From Bin55 sp963664665 (GTDB taxonomy: Bacteria; Pseudomonadota; Gammaproteobacteria; Pseudomonadales; Azotimanducaceae): 64,000 nucleotides of DNA. Below are positions 1 through 9,644 of this stretch, in pieces. Below the pieces are notes generated by a model, which saw nothing but the letters and a program-made list of their open reading frames with translations, made no database searches and had not been told where the DNA came from. The DNA is taken from assembly GCA_963664665.2 (NCBI GenBank), contig CAXXMH010000004.1:372001-436000 (forward strand), in the 5' to 3' direction. Every line of letters starts with the position of its first letter. Within the stretch, counting starts at the first letter, position 1. Both the position numbers and the translations under genes were made by a program.

Positions 1-1866
1 GGCAGCCTCGTGTAGCGACTGCACAAGATACTGTTCGGTCTCTGGATCCAAAGCTGAAGTAGGTTCGTCGAGAATCAGGATTTTGGACTCTCTTAGCAAA
101 CCTCGCGCGATCGATATTCGTTGCTTTTGACCGACTGAGAGCTTGCTCATGGTCGTGCCGAGCTTGGTGTCGTACCCTTCTGGTAAACCATCGATGAAAT
201 CGTGTATACCGGCTATCTGCGCGACGCGGATTACCTCGTCCAAGGTCGCATCAGGTTTTCCGTATCGGATGTTGTCCACAATCGAGAATGAGAACAGCTG
301 CGTCTCTTGAAACACATAAGTGATCTGGTCTCGCAGGCTTGCGAGATCAAGGTCGTTAACATCATGCCCATCAATTAACACCTGTCCTTCGGTCACTGCG
401 TGATATCGAGGGATCAGATACGCCAAACTGGTTTTTCCTGCGCCAGTCGGTCCGACAAACGCAACGATCTGGCCGATTGAAGCCGTTAATGAGACATCGT
501 TTAGTGCGCGACGTCCATCGGGATACCGTAAACCTACGCCACGTAGTTCGACGCCCGTCTCAACGGGCGGCAGGACCGCGCTGCCAAGGTTCTGTTCCTG
601 GGGTAAATCCATGATCGCAAAGACTCGTCGCATACCTGCCACGAAGCTCTGCAGATGGATCCACAGCGATGCAAAACTGTCAGCTGGACCACGCATCCAC
701 CAGAAGTAGAAGAAGATCGCCGCATAGTCGCCTGGCGACAAAGCGCCGTCAATGATGTTGGTCGAGATGACATAAATCACCGCGATAAATATCACTTGAA
801 ACGCGAGTTCCTTACTACGACCGATAAGAATGTCGAGAAGCACGGTTCCACGAAACCGCAGGAACGATTCGGAGCTGTCCGTGCCAAATCGCTGCTTTTC
901 GTTCTTGTTTCCACCAAGGCTCTGCACGGCAAGCATGTTGTCCATGCCCTCTTCAATCGTGCTGGTCACGATCGTCCCAGCCGCGCGACTCGCTTGGTGG
1001 CGGCGTCGCACAAAACGTGAAAATGGGATTGAGATCAAGAAGTAGGCCGGAAAGAGCGAGCCGGTCAGCCAAATGACAGCATCGACGTGTTGGTACGCGC
1101 TGACCAGATTGAACATCGCCGCAACGAATACGCAAGTGGACAGCGTCGGGCGATTGATGACTTCGTAAAAAATCTGGTTGATGGATGGTGCGTCGTACAT
1201 CACCCGATAGACCGAATCGCCGATCCGCTGATCGTCGAGCAGCGTCATCGGCATTGACTTGATACGCTCAAATAGCTTGGCTCGAACCATGTGATTCACG
1301 GTCTGTGTTAACCGGGAGTTCATCTTGTATTCGTAATAACCCCAGATGCCACCGGCAAAGCTGTGGCCGCCATGAGTGAGGTTTTCTTGCTTGGTCGCAG
1401 TGTCCTGTCCTTCGATCATGCCGCCGTCTGTGGTGTCGTTGGCGGCGCCTGGAGCGTAGCCGCCGACCAGGATGACCAGGAATATCGAGATCACGGTGAG
1501 AGTGATCAGAATCTCCATCGAGCTCACGGTCATAAAGTGGTTAATCAACGGATGTAACCAGATCGGGAAGCCGTCCGTGCTCGTGATTGGCTCGTTGAGA
1601 ACGACGTGGTCAACGATGATTTTTGCACCCCACGGTAGTACGAATACCGGGTACATGAGTGCGCCTAGGAGCAAGATCCACTTTATCAGGAAGCGCCCCC
1701 AAACGTAGTTGATGATCATCCAGCCGCGCGCGATTACCTTGACAGTCTCTTTGAAGCCGAGGTCCCAATCGGCATCGAGAGCGCTGGCGCGTTTGTTCAG
1801 TTCCCGTTCGGCTTCAACGTTAAACCCATGCGGTTTTCGGACTTGTGGTTCCACTTGATCGCTCAT
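1..1866 (-). CDS. ABC exporter half-transporter, A-type (3' end outside window)
   Basis: About 622 codons are visible from ATG at 1866; the C-terminus lies beyond position 1. The N-terminal part is an exporter-type membrane domain with several hydrophobic spans. It contains the motif DDQRIGDSIYRVMYDAP, shared with the halves at 18409-20418 and 33277-35313. The nucleotide-binding domain shows Walker A (GPTGAGKT, about residue 470), the signature LSVGQKQR (about 572) and Walker B ILILDEPTSALD (about 592), all canonical. The start codon overlaps the stop of the upstream exporter half by 4 bp (ATGA), so the two are probably translated together and form a heterodimer. As an inner-membrane exporter it would couple ATP hydrolysis to efflux or flipping. 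The substrate cannot be inferred. The family assignment is secure; the pairing is inferred from overlap and from the paralogous pairs in the window. Confidence 0.9.
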   Translation of the reverse strand, partial: MSDQVEPQVRKPHGFNVEAERELNKRASALDADWDLGFKETVKVIARGWMIINYVWGRFLIKWILLLGALMYPVFVLPWGAKIIVDHVVLNEPITSTDGFPIWLHPLINHFMTVSSMEILITLTVISIFLVILVGGYAPGAANDTTDGGMIEGQDTATKQENLTHGGHSFAGGIWGYYEYKMNSRLTQTVNHMVRAKLFERIKSMPMTLLDDQRIGDSVYRVMYDAPSINQIFYEVINRPTLSTCVFVAAMFNLVSAYQHVDAVIWLTGSLFPAYFLISIPFSRFVRRRHQASRAAGTIVTSTIEEGMDNMLAVQSLGGNKNEKQRFGTDSSESFLRFRGTVLLDILIGRSKELAFQVIFIAVIYVISTNIIDGALSPGDYAAIFFYFWWMRGPADSFASLWIHLQSFVAGMRRVFAIMDLPQEQNLGSAVLPPVETGVELRGVGLRYPDGRRALNDVSLTASIGQIVAFVGPTGAGKTSLAYLIPRYHAVTEGQVLIDGHDVNDLDLASLRDQITYVFQETQLFSFSIVDNIRYGKPDATLDEVIRVAQIAGIHDFIDGLPEGYDTKLGTTMSKLSVGQKQRISIARGLLRESKILILDEPTSALDPETEQYLVQSLHEAA

Positions 1867-4403
1867 GTCGCAGCTGCTCCTGCCAATCCGAATTCAGTCT
1901 CTACGAAGTTGCGATATTGACCATTCGGGATCCTCATCAACGTCTCGTGATCACCGTTTTCTAATATCCGCCCGTCATCCAGATAGAGGATGTTGTCCGC
2001 GCGTCTTATCGTCGAGATGCGATGGGTGATCAAGAAGATCGCGCGATTCTCTCCCCATTCGGCAAGATTCGTCATTACGCGATGCTCAGTATCTGCGTCC
2101 AGCGCTGCGGTGGGTTCATCCAGGATGAGAATTGGAGTGTCTCGCACAACAGCGCGGGCAATAGATAGGCGCTGACGTTGACCTGTCGACAGCTTGCCAC
2201 CTCGATCTCCGAGTATGGTGTCCAAACCTTGAGGCAGACTATTGACGTAGTCGTCCATGCAAGCGACCCCGATTGCAGTTTGGACCTGCATATCCGACGC
2301 ATCCGGCGCAACGTAACGTATGTTGTCACGGATCGACAAGGCAAATAACACGTTTTCCTGAAGGGCGATCGCGGTCTTAGCCCTAAGACTTTCAACCGTG
2401 TAATCGCACAGGTCCCTGTCGTCGATCGTGATTGATCCTGCGGTTGGATCGTACAGTCGCAGAAGCAGTCCCATCATGGTGCTTTTACCAGACCCAGTGG
2501 GTCCTACGATCGCTGTGATGGTGCCAGGACGACTCGCGAAATTAACACTATTCAGAACCGGTCGGTCGTCTTGATACTGAAACGCCACATCCTTGAATTC
2601 AATCGCGTGTTCAAAACGCTCGAATGGTTGCGCCGTGGGCGAGTCGACGACGTCTGGTTCGATATCCAAAATATCAAACACGCGCTGGAGACCCATGGCC
2701 ATGTCTTGCGATGCAAGCCATTGGCGCATGATGTGACGAACGTTATTAGTGGTCGCGTGGAATTGATCTCGACCCCAATTGAACGCACCTAACGTCCAGA
2801 TTGTGAAGCTGAGTCCAATGACGGCGACCAGCTCTTTGGCAAAGGCTTCGTTGCCTTGATTCGCGTACACCGCCATGAAAAACTCGCCAGTTAATAGGAT
2901 GCCGCCGGCGATGGTGAACATAAGAATGGTCACAAGTGCGATCATCAATCTAACTTGAAACGCGGCATTGAAAGCCACGACGGAATCGTCTTCCATCTCG
3001 CGTTGTGCGCGATCCTCAACACAATACGCCTTGATCAAGCGAATTGCGGCGAACGATTCTTGGATTCTCGAAGTGATGTCGCTGGTCGCTGCGCGATAGA
3101 CAAGACTGCGGGTCCGCATGCGCGGCATCGCCCATCTGGCGAGAAGCAGTGCGGGAATGACGATCGTGATCGCGATCAGACTAATCGTCGGGCTGAGGAA
3201 GGCCACGAGTATGGCAGCTAGAAGGTAGCGCCAAACGCCAATCGAGCATGTGACTAGCTGTCCTATTACGGCCGTGACTTGCGCACTGTCCTGGTAGATG
3301 CGGTAAATGGAATCGCCAGTGCGGTGGTCGCTGTGATAGCTCAGAGACAATTGATGCCAACGTTCGACCAGCGCTAGCCGCAGGTCTTGGTTGATGCGTT
3401 GCATGATCCAGACGTGGTAATACGGTCGGGTAATCTCGAATGGCAACATCACGAGCCACATGCCGATGACCAGAGAGATATACCACCACTTTACTATGTG
3501 CCGTTGCTCAATCGACAGTGTCTCGGCAACGCCGCGAGCCCACTCCGGCTCTCCAAAGATTTTAGCCACGAAGGGGATGAGTGGCTCGTTTTGTAGGATC
3601 GTTTGAGATAGCATGTCAGTCATGACCAATGCCATCGGAATCTCAATAAATCCTTGAATTCCAAGTAGCAAGTAAAAGTACGCAAGATGTGCGTGTAGCC
3701 GGAAGCGCCAGGTAAAGCCAAACAGAGTCCGCGACTGCTTTGCTTGACTCCGATCGACCCGCCGAATCTGAAACATCCAACCAAGTAGCACGATCGCCGT
3801 TATGGCGGCTACCCAGAAGTTGTCGGCGACGCCTTCAACCAAGAGAACCGCGATCAGGTTTGCGACAAATACCACGAACGCAAGTGCAATCGCGACCGCG
3901 GTCTGTAAGCGTTGATCGCGTTCAGTCAAGATTAGCGACCATTGGGCGGCGACAATCAGTGCGATGCTGGTATAGAGAAATGGCAAGGGGTAGCTGAGCG
4001 ACGCTGGCGTCCATTCGAACAAAGGACCTGCGATCGCGATGCCAGTCACTAATAAGGGGGCATACGCGTAGTGATATCCACTACTCTCAACGTCATCCGC
4101 GATTGCTTGGGAAGTTCCCCTGCCTTCGTAATACCACCGGCCCAGTAATTGGATACGAATGAAAGGCCAGGATCGAAGGAACAGTTTGAGGATGGCAGCG
4201 AAGTTGTGTTGATCTTCTGCTACATCGCGGTCTCGCTCCGGCGGAATCGTTCCATTGCCAATGAACGGTAAGGCACGCGATCGTCGTGTGTCGCCTGGAT
4301 CTCTATCGGAATCAACCGTTTTGCGACCAATGATGTAGGTCACGATCGGGATCGTGAAGGCGATCGCAAAGGTCGCGATCACCAATATCAGGAATGGATT
4401 CAC
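1863..4403 (-). CDS. ABC exporter half-transporter, B-type, with extra N-terminal membrane region
   Basis: The protein has 846 residues against about 645-703 for its two B-type paralogues in this window. The extra length is N-terminal: roughly residues 1-215 carry several extra hydrophobic segments, starting with FLILVIATFAIAF, before the usual six-span exporter domain. The exporter core contains GDSIYRIYQDSA, matched in the other B-type halves. The C-terminal ATPase domain has Walker A GPTGSGKST (about 631), signature LSTGQRQR (about 737), Walker B ILILDEPTAALD (about 756) and the H-loop ITHR. It is first in a two-gene operon and overlaps the A-type half by 4 bp. The extra N-terminal membrane region could act like a TMD0 module that binds a partner, but that is speculation. 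Substrate unknown. Confidence 0.92.
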   Translation of the reverse strand: MNPFLILVIATFAIAFTIPIVTYIIGRKTVDSDRDPGDTRRSRALPFIGNGTIPPERDRDVAEDQHNFAAILKLFLRSWPFIRIQLLGRWYYEGRGTSQAIADDVESSGYHYAYAPLLVTGIAIAGPLFEWTPASLSYPLPFLYTSIALIVAAQWSLILTERDQRLQTAVAIALAFVVFVANLIAVLLVEGVADNFWVAAITAIVLLGWMFQIRRVDRSQAKQSRTLFGFTWRFRLHAHLAYFYLLLGIQGFIEIPMALVMTDMLSQTILQNEPLIPFVAKIFGEPEWARGVAETLSIEQRHIVKWWYISLVIGMWLVMLPFEITRPYYHVWIMQRINQDLRLALVERWHQLSLSYHSDHRTGDSIYRIYQDSAQVTAVIGQLVTCSIGVWRYLLAAILVAFLSPTISLIAITIVIPALLLARWAMPRMRTRSLVYRAATSDITSRIQESFAAIRLIKAYCVEDRAQREMEDDSVVAFNAAFQVRLMIALVTILMFTIAGGILLTGEFFMAVYANQGNEAFAKELVAVIGLSFTIWTLGAFNWGRDQFHATTNNVRHIMRQWLASQDMAMGLQRVFDILDIEPDVVDSPTAQPFERFEHAIEFKDVAFQYQDDRPVLNSVNFASRPGTITAIVGPTGSGKSTMMGLLLRLYDPTAGSITIDDRDLCDYTVESLRAKTAIALQENVLFALSIRDNIRYVAPDASDMQVQTAIGVACMDDYVNSLPQGLDTILGDRGGKLSTGQRQRLSIARAVVRDTPILILDEPTAALDADTEHRVMTNLAEWGENRAIFLITHRISTIRRADNILYLDDGRILENGDHETLMRIPNGQYRNFVETEFGLAGAAAT

Positions 4404-4444
4404 GCCGCGCCCTCAAGGTAGACGGGTTATCCTACATGGAGAGA

Positions 4445-5221
4445 CTATCGCACATTGCAGTGCACTGCACTGTGTTCACCAAATTCGACTCTGATATCAA
4501 CTGGTTCTTCGACGCGAAATAGTTTAGCCACGGAACCGCAGAGCACCGTAACGGGAGGTTTGAGTCTCGGACCATTGTCGATTGAGCGCAACTCGCGGCG
4601 CAACCACATCAACGAGTCGAATATCGTGTGTTCGAGTTCTTCGATCGGTACCGTGCTGATGCACCTGCGATCGAGGTAAATCGACATGGACTGCGGCTTC
4701 GTTGCGCGTGTCACCTGGCGGGTGCTACTCTGCACAAACCCCGCATGCATCGCGTTGTTGGCGACTAGGATGGACGCATTGAGATGCGCAGTCGGGTCTC
4801 CCGCGTGATGCAGCTCGATTACAGGAAAGATGTGGTTAATGGACTGTTTGAGTTCCGATCGGGAATCGGATAGCTCGCGTGGGTCGCAAGCTAAGTGAAC
4901 GGCGAGTTCGGCTTCTATCGCCAATCCGTCGAAGTCTGCACGATCAATCGTTTGCGGGCTCTCGCGCTTGTCTTGCAGGAATAGACGACCAAAGATTGGA
5001 TGGTATATTCCGACTTGTGCTTGAATGCGCTTCGATGTACAGCCGACCTTATAGCCGATTTGAATATCGCCACGTTCGAGCCTAGATTTCGAAAGTTCGT
5101 GCTGAACGCTGTATGCAGCCTCAACTGATATATTGACAAATGAATTCACGACGAGCGCAGGTGGATGCGAGTGATGTGCACGCAGTACCTTCATTGCCAA
5201 GTGCGTACTGTTGAAGTTCAT
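4445..5221 (-). CDS. MhpD/fumarylacetoacetate-hydrolase-like protein (2-keto-4-pentenoate hydratase family)
   Basis: A protein of 258 residues from ATG 5221; a TTG at 5233 would add four residues but sits only 2 bp from the GGAGG ribosome-binding site. The sequence fits the 2-keto-4-pentenoate hydratase / oxaloacetate decarboxylase family: IGYKVGCTSKRIQAQVG followed by PIFGRLF near residues 60-85, an acidic EAELAVHL segment near 105-112 that resembles the metal-binding region, and a C-terminal VRVEFG-like strand. Family members hydrate or decarboxylate dienoate or keto-acid intermediates of aromatic catabolism. No other meta-cleavage genes are nearby, so the substrate is unknown. It lies 41 bp upstream of the exporter pair in the same direction and may be co-transcribed with it. 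Confidence 0.7.
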   Translation of the reverse strand: MNFNSTHLAMKVLRAHHSHPPALVVNSFVNISVEAAYSVQHELSKSRLERGDIQIGYKVGCTSKRIQAQVGIYHPIFGRLFLQDKRESPQTIDRADFDGLAIEAELAVHLACDPRELSDSRSELKQSINHIFPVIELHHAGDPTAHLNASILVANNAMHAGFVQSSTRQVTRATKPQSMSIYLDRRCISTVPIEELEHTIFDSLMWLRRELRSIDNGPRLKPPVTVLCGSVAKLFRVEEPVDIRVEFGEHSAVHCNVR

Positions 5222-5233
5222 TGGCGTTTGCAA

Positions 5234-5623
5234 GGCCTCCTAATTGGACCAGCGATTCTTGTTTGCGCCTCCCTCGGATCTACGGTCGAGCAGCTAACTC
5301 ACCAGCCGATCAATGATCACTCCGCGGGAATCGGCGTGTACTAAAGACATCCATTCAACACAATCAAGCATAGTGTTCGTACGTAGGGTAATCGAGGACG
5401 GGATGCATGATCAAACAAAGCCTGGCACACAGATCTCGATGTGCAAGGAGCGTGATGTGAGTCTGAAATTGCTAGACTTGATTGCTACTGTGAGTTCCCT
5501 CATACCACAACGAGGCAAGGGTGCTTGGACGTAACGATTCAGGCAGTGAGAACGGAGAATCCACCGGCGTGCCGCGCCAACGCCGACCGGATTTTTACTT
5601 CTAGTGTAGCTGCGTATTCGAAT
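5234..5623. other. Intergenic gap without a convincing gene
   Basis: About 390 bases between the MhpD-like gene and the end of the defence operon. Only short open frames without recognisable features occur. It presumably holds the promoter of the MhpD-like gene and the transcription end of the operon to its right. No clear hairpin terminator was identified. Confidence 0.5.
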
Positions 5624-6031
5624 CTACTGAATATCCGACCCTGACAGAATATACTCAAAGCGATCGCAGTCACGCGCAAGCGCGGTCAAATAAAACTCGA
5701 TTTCGTTCGATTGTGTACTGTGAATCGGACACGTGATCTTCCCGACGACACGGTCGCGGTTATCAATGCTGAGAAATACGACGGGTTTCAGCGCGTTTCT
5801 ACACAAGATTCTGAAGATCAGTGCGTTTCTTGCGTTCACGCTTGGCGTAATCACATGCTTCACCCTTGCGACAACTGATGTGAATTGATAGACGTGGTTT
5901 TCTCGAGCGAGATGGATTCTCTGTATACGATCTGTCCGGTTGAGACGAATTAATACGTTGTTTCCATCGCGCTCACCTTGAATCCTCCTAGACTCTATCA
6001 GTGCATCAACTTCCCGATATAGTGATTCCAT
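5624..6031 (-). CDS. Small protein, last gene of helicase/PLD operon, function unknown
   Basis: A protein of 135 residues from ATG 6031, 10 bp after the helicase stop. A longer frame opens at TTG 6058 and would overlap the helicase, but the ATG is the better start. No signal peptide or membrane span. The sequence is mixed alpha/beta, rich in Arg and Ile, with no catalytic motif I recognise. Its position as the fourth gene of a packed operon suggests a small accessory or regulatory subunit of the helicase/PLD system. That is inference from context only. Confidence 0.6.
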   Translation of the reverse strand: MESLYREVDALIESRRIQGERDGNNVLIRLNRTDRIQRIHLARENHVYQFTSVVARVKHVITPSVNARNALIFRILCRNALKPVVFLSIDNRDRVVGKITCPIHSTQSNEIEFYLTALARDCDRFEYILSGSDIQ

Positions 6032-6041
6032 GGTATCGACT

Positions 6042-9000
6042 CTATGCCCCTCCGGCAATGGCAGGAAATAACGCGTGATGAAGTTCTGCAGCGACGGGCA
6101 CGACGTTCTCGAACAAGTGGTATAGATCTTCGGGTTGCGTTATATCGGGTTCAAACAGGATTTCTTGCCTTACGAACACTCTGTCGAGCCACCGCGTGAT
6201 TCTTGGTTCTACGCATATCTTTGTTGTCTGAGACGCTAGGGCGAGTTTCGATAACACTGTCATGTTGTCATCGATGCTAAGGTCCAATTCACCGATGGAG
6301 CTCTCGCATTGAAGTAGCGTTTCTTCGCCGGCGACTTGTGATTTCAGTCGTACGACGAAATCATGACTCGACCCATTGAGCGAGTTTGCAATGCGCATGC
6401 CGTTAGCGCTCGTGCCGTTGAGTTCATACACGCCTTCAATTTCGTGGTCTGACCTCGACGGTCTTAGATGAATTCTGTACTTCTTGCGAAGCTCGTCGTG
6501 TAAGCATCTGAAGTGCGTCAGATACGTACCCCAGTTCGGAGCCGTCACGTCCCCAGCGTTCTTCTCGCCCTCTAACCAGTGATGCTTAACTTCGAACGCG
6601 GACTTCAGCGGCTGTGTGTACTGAGGTATGTCTCGTTCTTCATCAAGGACCGCCTTGTTGGCATCAATGGAAGACTCATCAAATCCTGACGGATTCAAGT
6701 CTAAGTGCATGAGCTCGATGAATTGATTTAGTCGACGGAGCACCTTGCGCACCTGTAGCAGTTCCACCGTGTCGCGAAGATGGGGATAGAAAACCTGAAT
6801 TAGTTCCTCGGCTTCAGGCTCGCTTACCCTACCGTCGAGGTTGCGTTGGACCAACCCGCCAATTCGATCAATACGGCCGGTGCGCTGTTCGATGGCGGAA
6901 GGCGTCCACGCGACACCATAGTGTAAAACCCGTCTGCAGAACGTGTGAAGATCCTCGCCTTCTTGTAGTACGTCCGTGCTAATCAACGCTAATGGGAAGC
7001 CTGGCATGCGAAACTGCGCAACGACGCGTTTGTTGACTTGACCGGAGACTTCGCCTACGGGTACTTGCTGACCCAAAATCGTTCCGAAATATCGCGCAAG
7101 ACTCGCCAGTTCCTGTTGCTCAATGTCCGCGAAATTAACTGCTACCAGTGTGTCGAACGTTTTTGACGCATCGGACAACTCGCGGAAAGCATGGAAACCT
7201 TCCTGATGTCGTTGTTCGGCTAGCAACGCGACAAAGTCTCGAGCTAATTGCGGCGCTACTTGGTCTTCATGTTCGCGGAGACCTAGTTCGAAAGAACCAC
7301 TAATCTTCATGCCGAGCAAGTAAAGGTCAATGTACGCGGCACCTAACCTTGCAATCGCGCTAAATAGCTCACGTCGTTGCTCCCGCCTTCTAAATTCTGT
7401 TCGAAAATCACCTTTCGATTCGATTGGCCATAGTGCTTTACGTAATTCTTGATGTGGTTTCAACTCCGTGAAGACGGTTGGCATCGAAAGATGCGCATCA
7501 GGCGAAGGAAAGCCCGGTGGCGTCGAATTTGGCTGCCCAAGCGAAGAATCAAGAAAACGCTCTTGCAGGATGATCGTTGCTTTGGCGCTATTCTCGAGCG
7601 AGGAACGCGAAATTAAGGTGAGTGCAGCTACTTGATAACTCTCATAGACGTATAGGCGTGGATAGCCTTCTTTCTGTCGGCTTCGCGTGCTGAAGTAGGC
7701 ATACGCAAGCTCGCGCAACCTGAATGTGCACTCCTCAATGGTCAGCGCAAGGACTGACGCTAGTGTAGAGAGAGATTGATGCGGTTCGACATTCAGAATC
7801 TCCGCGACGTAGTTGTCTTCAAATAGTGTCGAATAAACCGAAGAGGTCGCCGAGAGACGGTTTCTTTGAAATGCGGCTCCTGACAGTAATTCTGATGGTC
7901 CCATTCCCCTGAAAAACCATTCAAAGAAACTCTTAACTCCGCCAACGTCCTGGTCGAGAACTAAGTCCTCCCGCAGTTCAATTGTTGTGGGTTCTTTTAT
8001 CGTTCTACGGCCATCTACATCGGCAGGATCGCTTCTGTGGTTCAGCCGTTCCTGCCTGAGTTCAGCTTCATAACGGTGAAAGATCGCGTCAATTTCACTA
8101 CCGAGATCGGGTAGGAACGTCTCCATTCGACGCCGAACCCATGCGTTGAACTTCAAATTCAGCTTGCGAGCAAGTTCGCCAACCGTGGCTACGCGTCTCA
8201 CGAATACGAGCGCTTTTTCGCCGTTTTGGAATACATCCGAGAGCGTTTCAACGACACGGTCGAGCTTGGGGTGAGGCAAAGGCTGACCGAATTTCTCTTC
8301 AAATGAACGTGCAATTTGTGCAATGGCATTGGAGTCAATGCCGGCACGTTCTTCGTGATTTAGCCCAAATTGTTGATCGGCATCATCAAATGCCGCTGTT
8401 TGATGCGGCGGCTCGACCTGAGGACCTACCTCAGTTGTACTGGCGTTCTGTCGCAATGCCGTGTTCAGGTCTTGAGAGAAGCTCTCGAAAGAAGACAGCA
8501 TGCCAATTTGGAAGCTGTTCTTAAAGCGTTCCGTTTGGAGAACTTCCGACACTTTCTTCTGCATCAGCGCGACGATGAGTCGAGTCTTGGCGTCATCGAT
8601 CGTGATGGGTTGGTCAAACGTTTCGACACCACCTTTGCGCCATTCGCGCCGGTACATGTTTTTGGTGTACTTCCGTTTAGAGATCATGATGCCAGAAGTC
8701 CGTCGGATCACGAGTCTCTCTACGATTCGTTTCTTGATTGGCGCCTCTTCCTGAGGATTTGAAAGCGTGGCAACGTTCAGTAGCTCCTCGCTTCCAGGTT
8801 CCGAGAGATTCCGGTTGCCAAATCCAAACACTTCCAGCTGTCGATGAATCGCGGCATAGTCGTCTTCAAACGGCGTCGCGGAGAGGAACAAGACGCGCTT
8901 GGCTTTCTGTTTGTACCAATCCTGTTGGTAGTCTCGACCCCTCGGATGGCCAAACGCCAATCCCATAACTCGGTTGCGATTGCTGACTTTTTCGCCGAAG

Positions 9001-9641
9001 CCTTGTTTGAGGTTGTGTGATTCATCCACGATCAATAGATCAGCGTCTGGAATAGCGCCGTTCAGTGCGACTGAATAGGTGTCAAGAAACGACTCGGGCG
9101 TCCGTATATCGATGTCACGCGTTTTTATCCACTTAATCGCCTCGATGAGCGCTTTTCGCATCCGTTGGCGATCTTCAAGGTTCTTCGCGGCCAAACTGAA
9201 GCTGGTCATGCGTAGGAAAAAGTCACGATCTTGATTGAGCAATACTTCGTGCGCGAATGTCGCCAAATTCCCACACACCACGGGTTCCCACACCGGCGTG
9301 CTTTCGAGGGACTTCACGCGATTTCCGATGATCTTCCAGTTGTTACGAACGAAGTTCGTAAGTTCCTTCCGCCATTTCTCCTGAATGTTCTGTCGAGGCG
9401 CAATGACAATGACACGCGCATGAGGATCGAAGTAACGCAAAAGACTCATGATGCCAAGCGCAACATAAGTCTTCCCCATCCCGACTTCATCGGCTAGATA
9501 AGCGCAGCCATTACGCGCGAGCATGTTGAACGCGGCGACAGTGCCTTCGCGCTGTAGTTCACCGACAGACGCACTCACGCCACCGTCTTCGGGACAGAAG
9601 TCAATCAGAGCGTCAAGGAAGTCGGGTGAGATTGTTTCCAT
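6042..9641 (-). CDS. Large SNF2/RapA-type superfamily-2 helicase, putative defence protein
   Basis: A protein of 1199 residues. Helicase motifs are seen in order: motif I LADEVGMGKT (residues 49-58), Ia VIAPRQN, motif II VDESHN (about 203; DESH box), motif III LSATPF (about 250), then after a long insert motif IV ALVFVRR, motif V STDVLQEGEDL and motif VI EQRTGRIDRIGG (about 917). LADEVGMGKT and QRTGRIDR are typical of RapA-like SNF2 ATPases that translocate on DNA. The roughly 200-residue C-terminal tail has no known motif. The ATG start is 3 bp after the TAG of the PLD gene, so the genes are co-transcribed. Helicase plus phospholipase-D nuclease is a layout known from restriction-like anti-phage systems such as DISARM, but no DUF1998 gene or methylase is present here. 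Confidence 0.88.
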   Translation of the reverse strand: METISPDFLDALIDFCPEDGGVSASVGELQREGTVAAFNMLARNGCAYLADEVGMGKTYVALGIMSLLRYFDPHARVIVIAPRQNIQEKWRKELTNFVRNNWKIIGNRVKSLESTPVWEPVVCGNLATFAHEVLLNQDRDFFLRMTSFSLAAKNLEDRQRMRKALIEAIKWIKTRDIDIRTPESFLDTYSVALNGAIPDADLLIVDESHNLKQGFGEKVSNRNRVMGLAFGHPRGRDYQQDWYKQKAKRVLFLSATPFEDDYAAIHRQLEVFGFGNRNLSEPGSEELLNVATLSNPQEEAPIKKRIVERLVIRRTSGIMISKRKYTKNMYRREWRKGGVETFDQPITIDDAKTRLIVALMQKKVSEVLQTERFKNSFQIGMLSSFESFSQDLNTALRQNASTTEVGPQVEPPHQTAAFDDADQQFGLNHEERAGIDSNAIAQIARSFEEKFGQPLPHPKLDRVVETLSDVFQNGEKALVFVRRVATVGELARKLNLKFNAWVRRRMETFLPDLGSEIDAIFHRYEAELRQERLNHRSDPADVDGRRTIKEPTTIELREDLVLDQDVGGVKSFFEWFFRGMGPSELLSGAAFQRNRLSATSSVYSTLFEDNYVAEILNVEPHQSLSTLASVLALTIEECTFRLRELAYAYFSTRSRQKEGYPRLYVYESYQVAALTLISRSSLENSAKATIILQERFLDSSLGQPNSTPPGFPSPDAHLSMPTVFTELKPHQELRKALWPIESKGDFRTEFRRREQRRELFSAIARLGAAYIDLYLLGMKISGSFELGLREHEDQVAPQLARDFVALLAEQRHQEGFHAFRELSDASKTFDTLVAVNFADIEQQELASLARYFGTILGQQVPVGEVSGQVNKRVVAQFRMPGFPLALISTDVLQEGEDLHTFCRRVLHYGVAWTPSAIEQRTGRIDRIGGLVQRNLDGRVSEPEAEELIQVFYPHLRDTVELLQVRKVLRRLNQFIELMHLDLNPSGFDESSIDANKAVLDEERDIPQYTQPLKSAFEVKHHWLEGEKNAGDVTAPNWGTYLTHFRCLHDELRKKYRIHLRPSRSDHEIEGVYELNGTSANGMRIANSLNGSSHDFVVRLKSQVAGEETLLQCESSIGELDLSIDDNMTVLSKLALASQTTKICVEPRITRWLDRVFVRQEILFEPDITQPEDLYHLFENVVPVAAELHHALFPAIAGGA

Positions 9642-9644
9642 TCG

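Noticed and set aside
655..1045. Plus-strand open frames opposite the first exporter gene
   Set aside because: They are antisense to a clearly coding ABC transporter frame and have no domain features.
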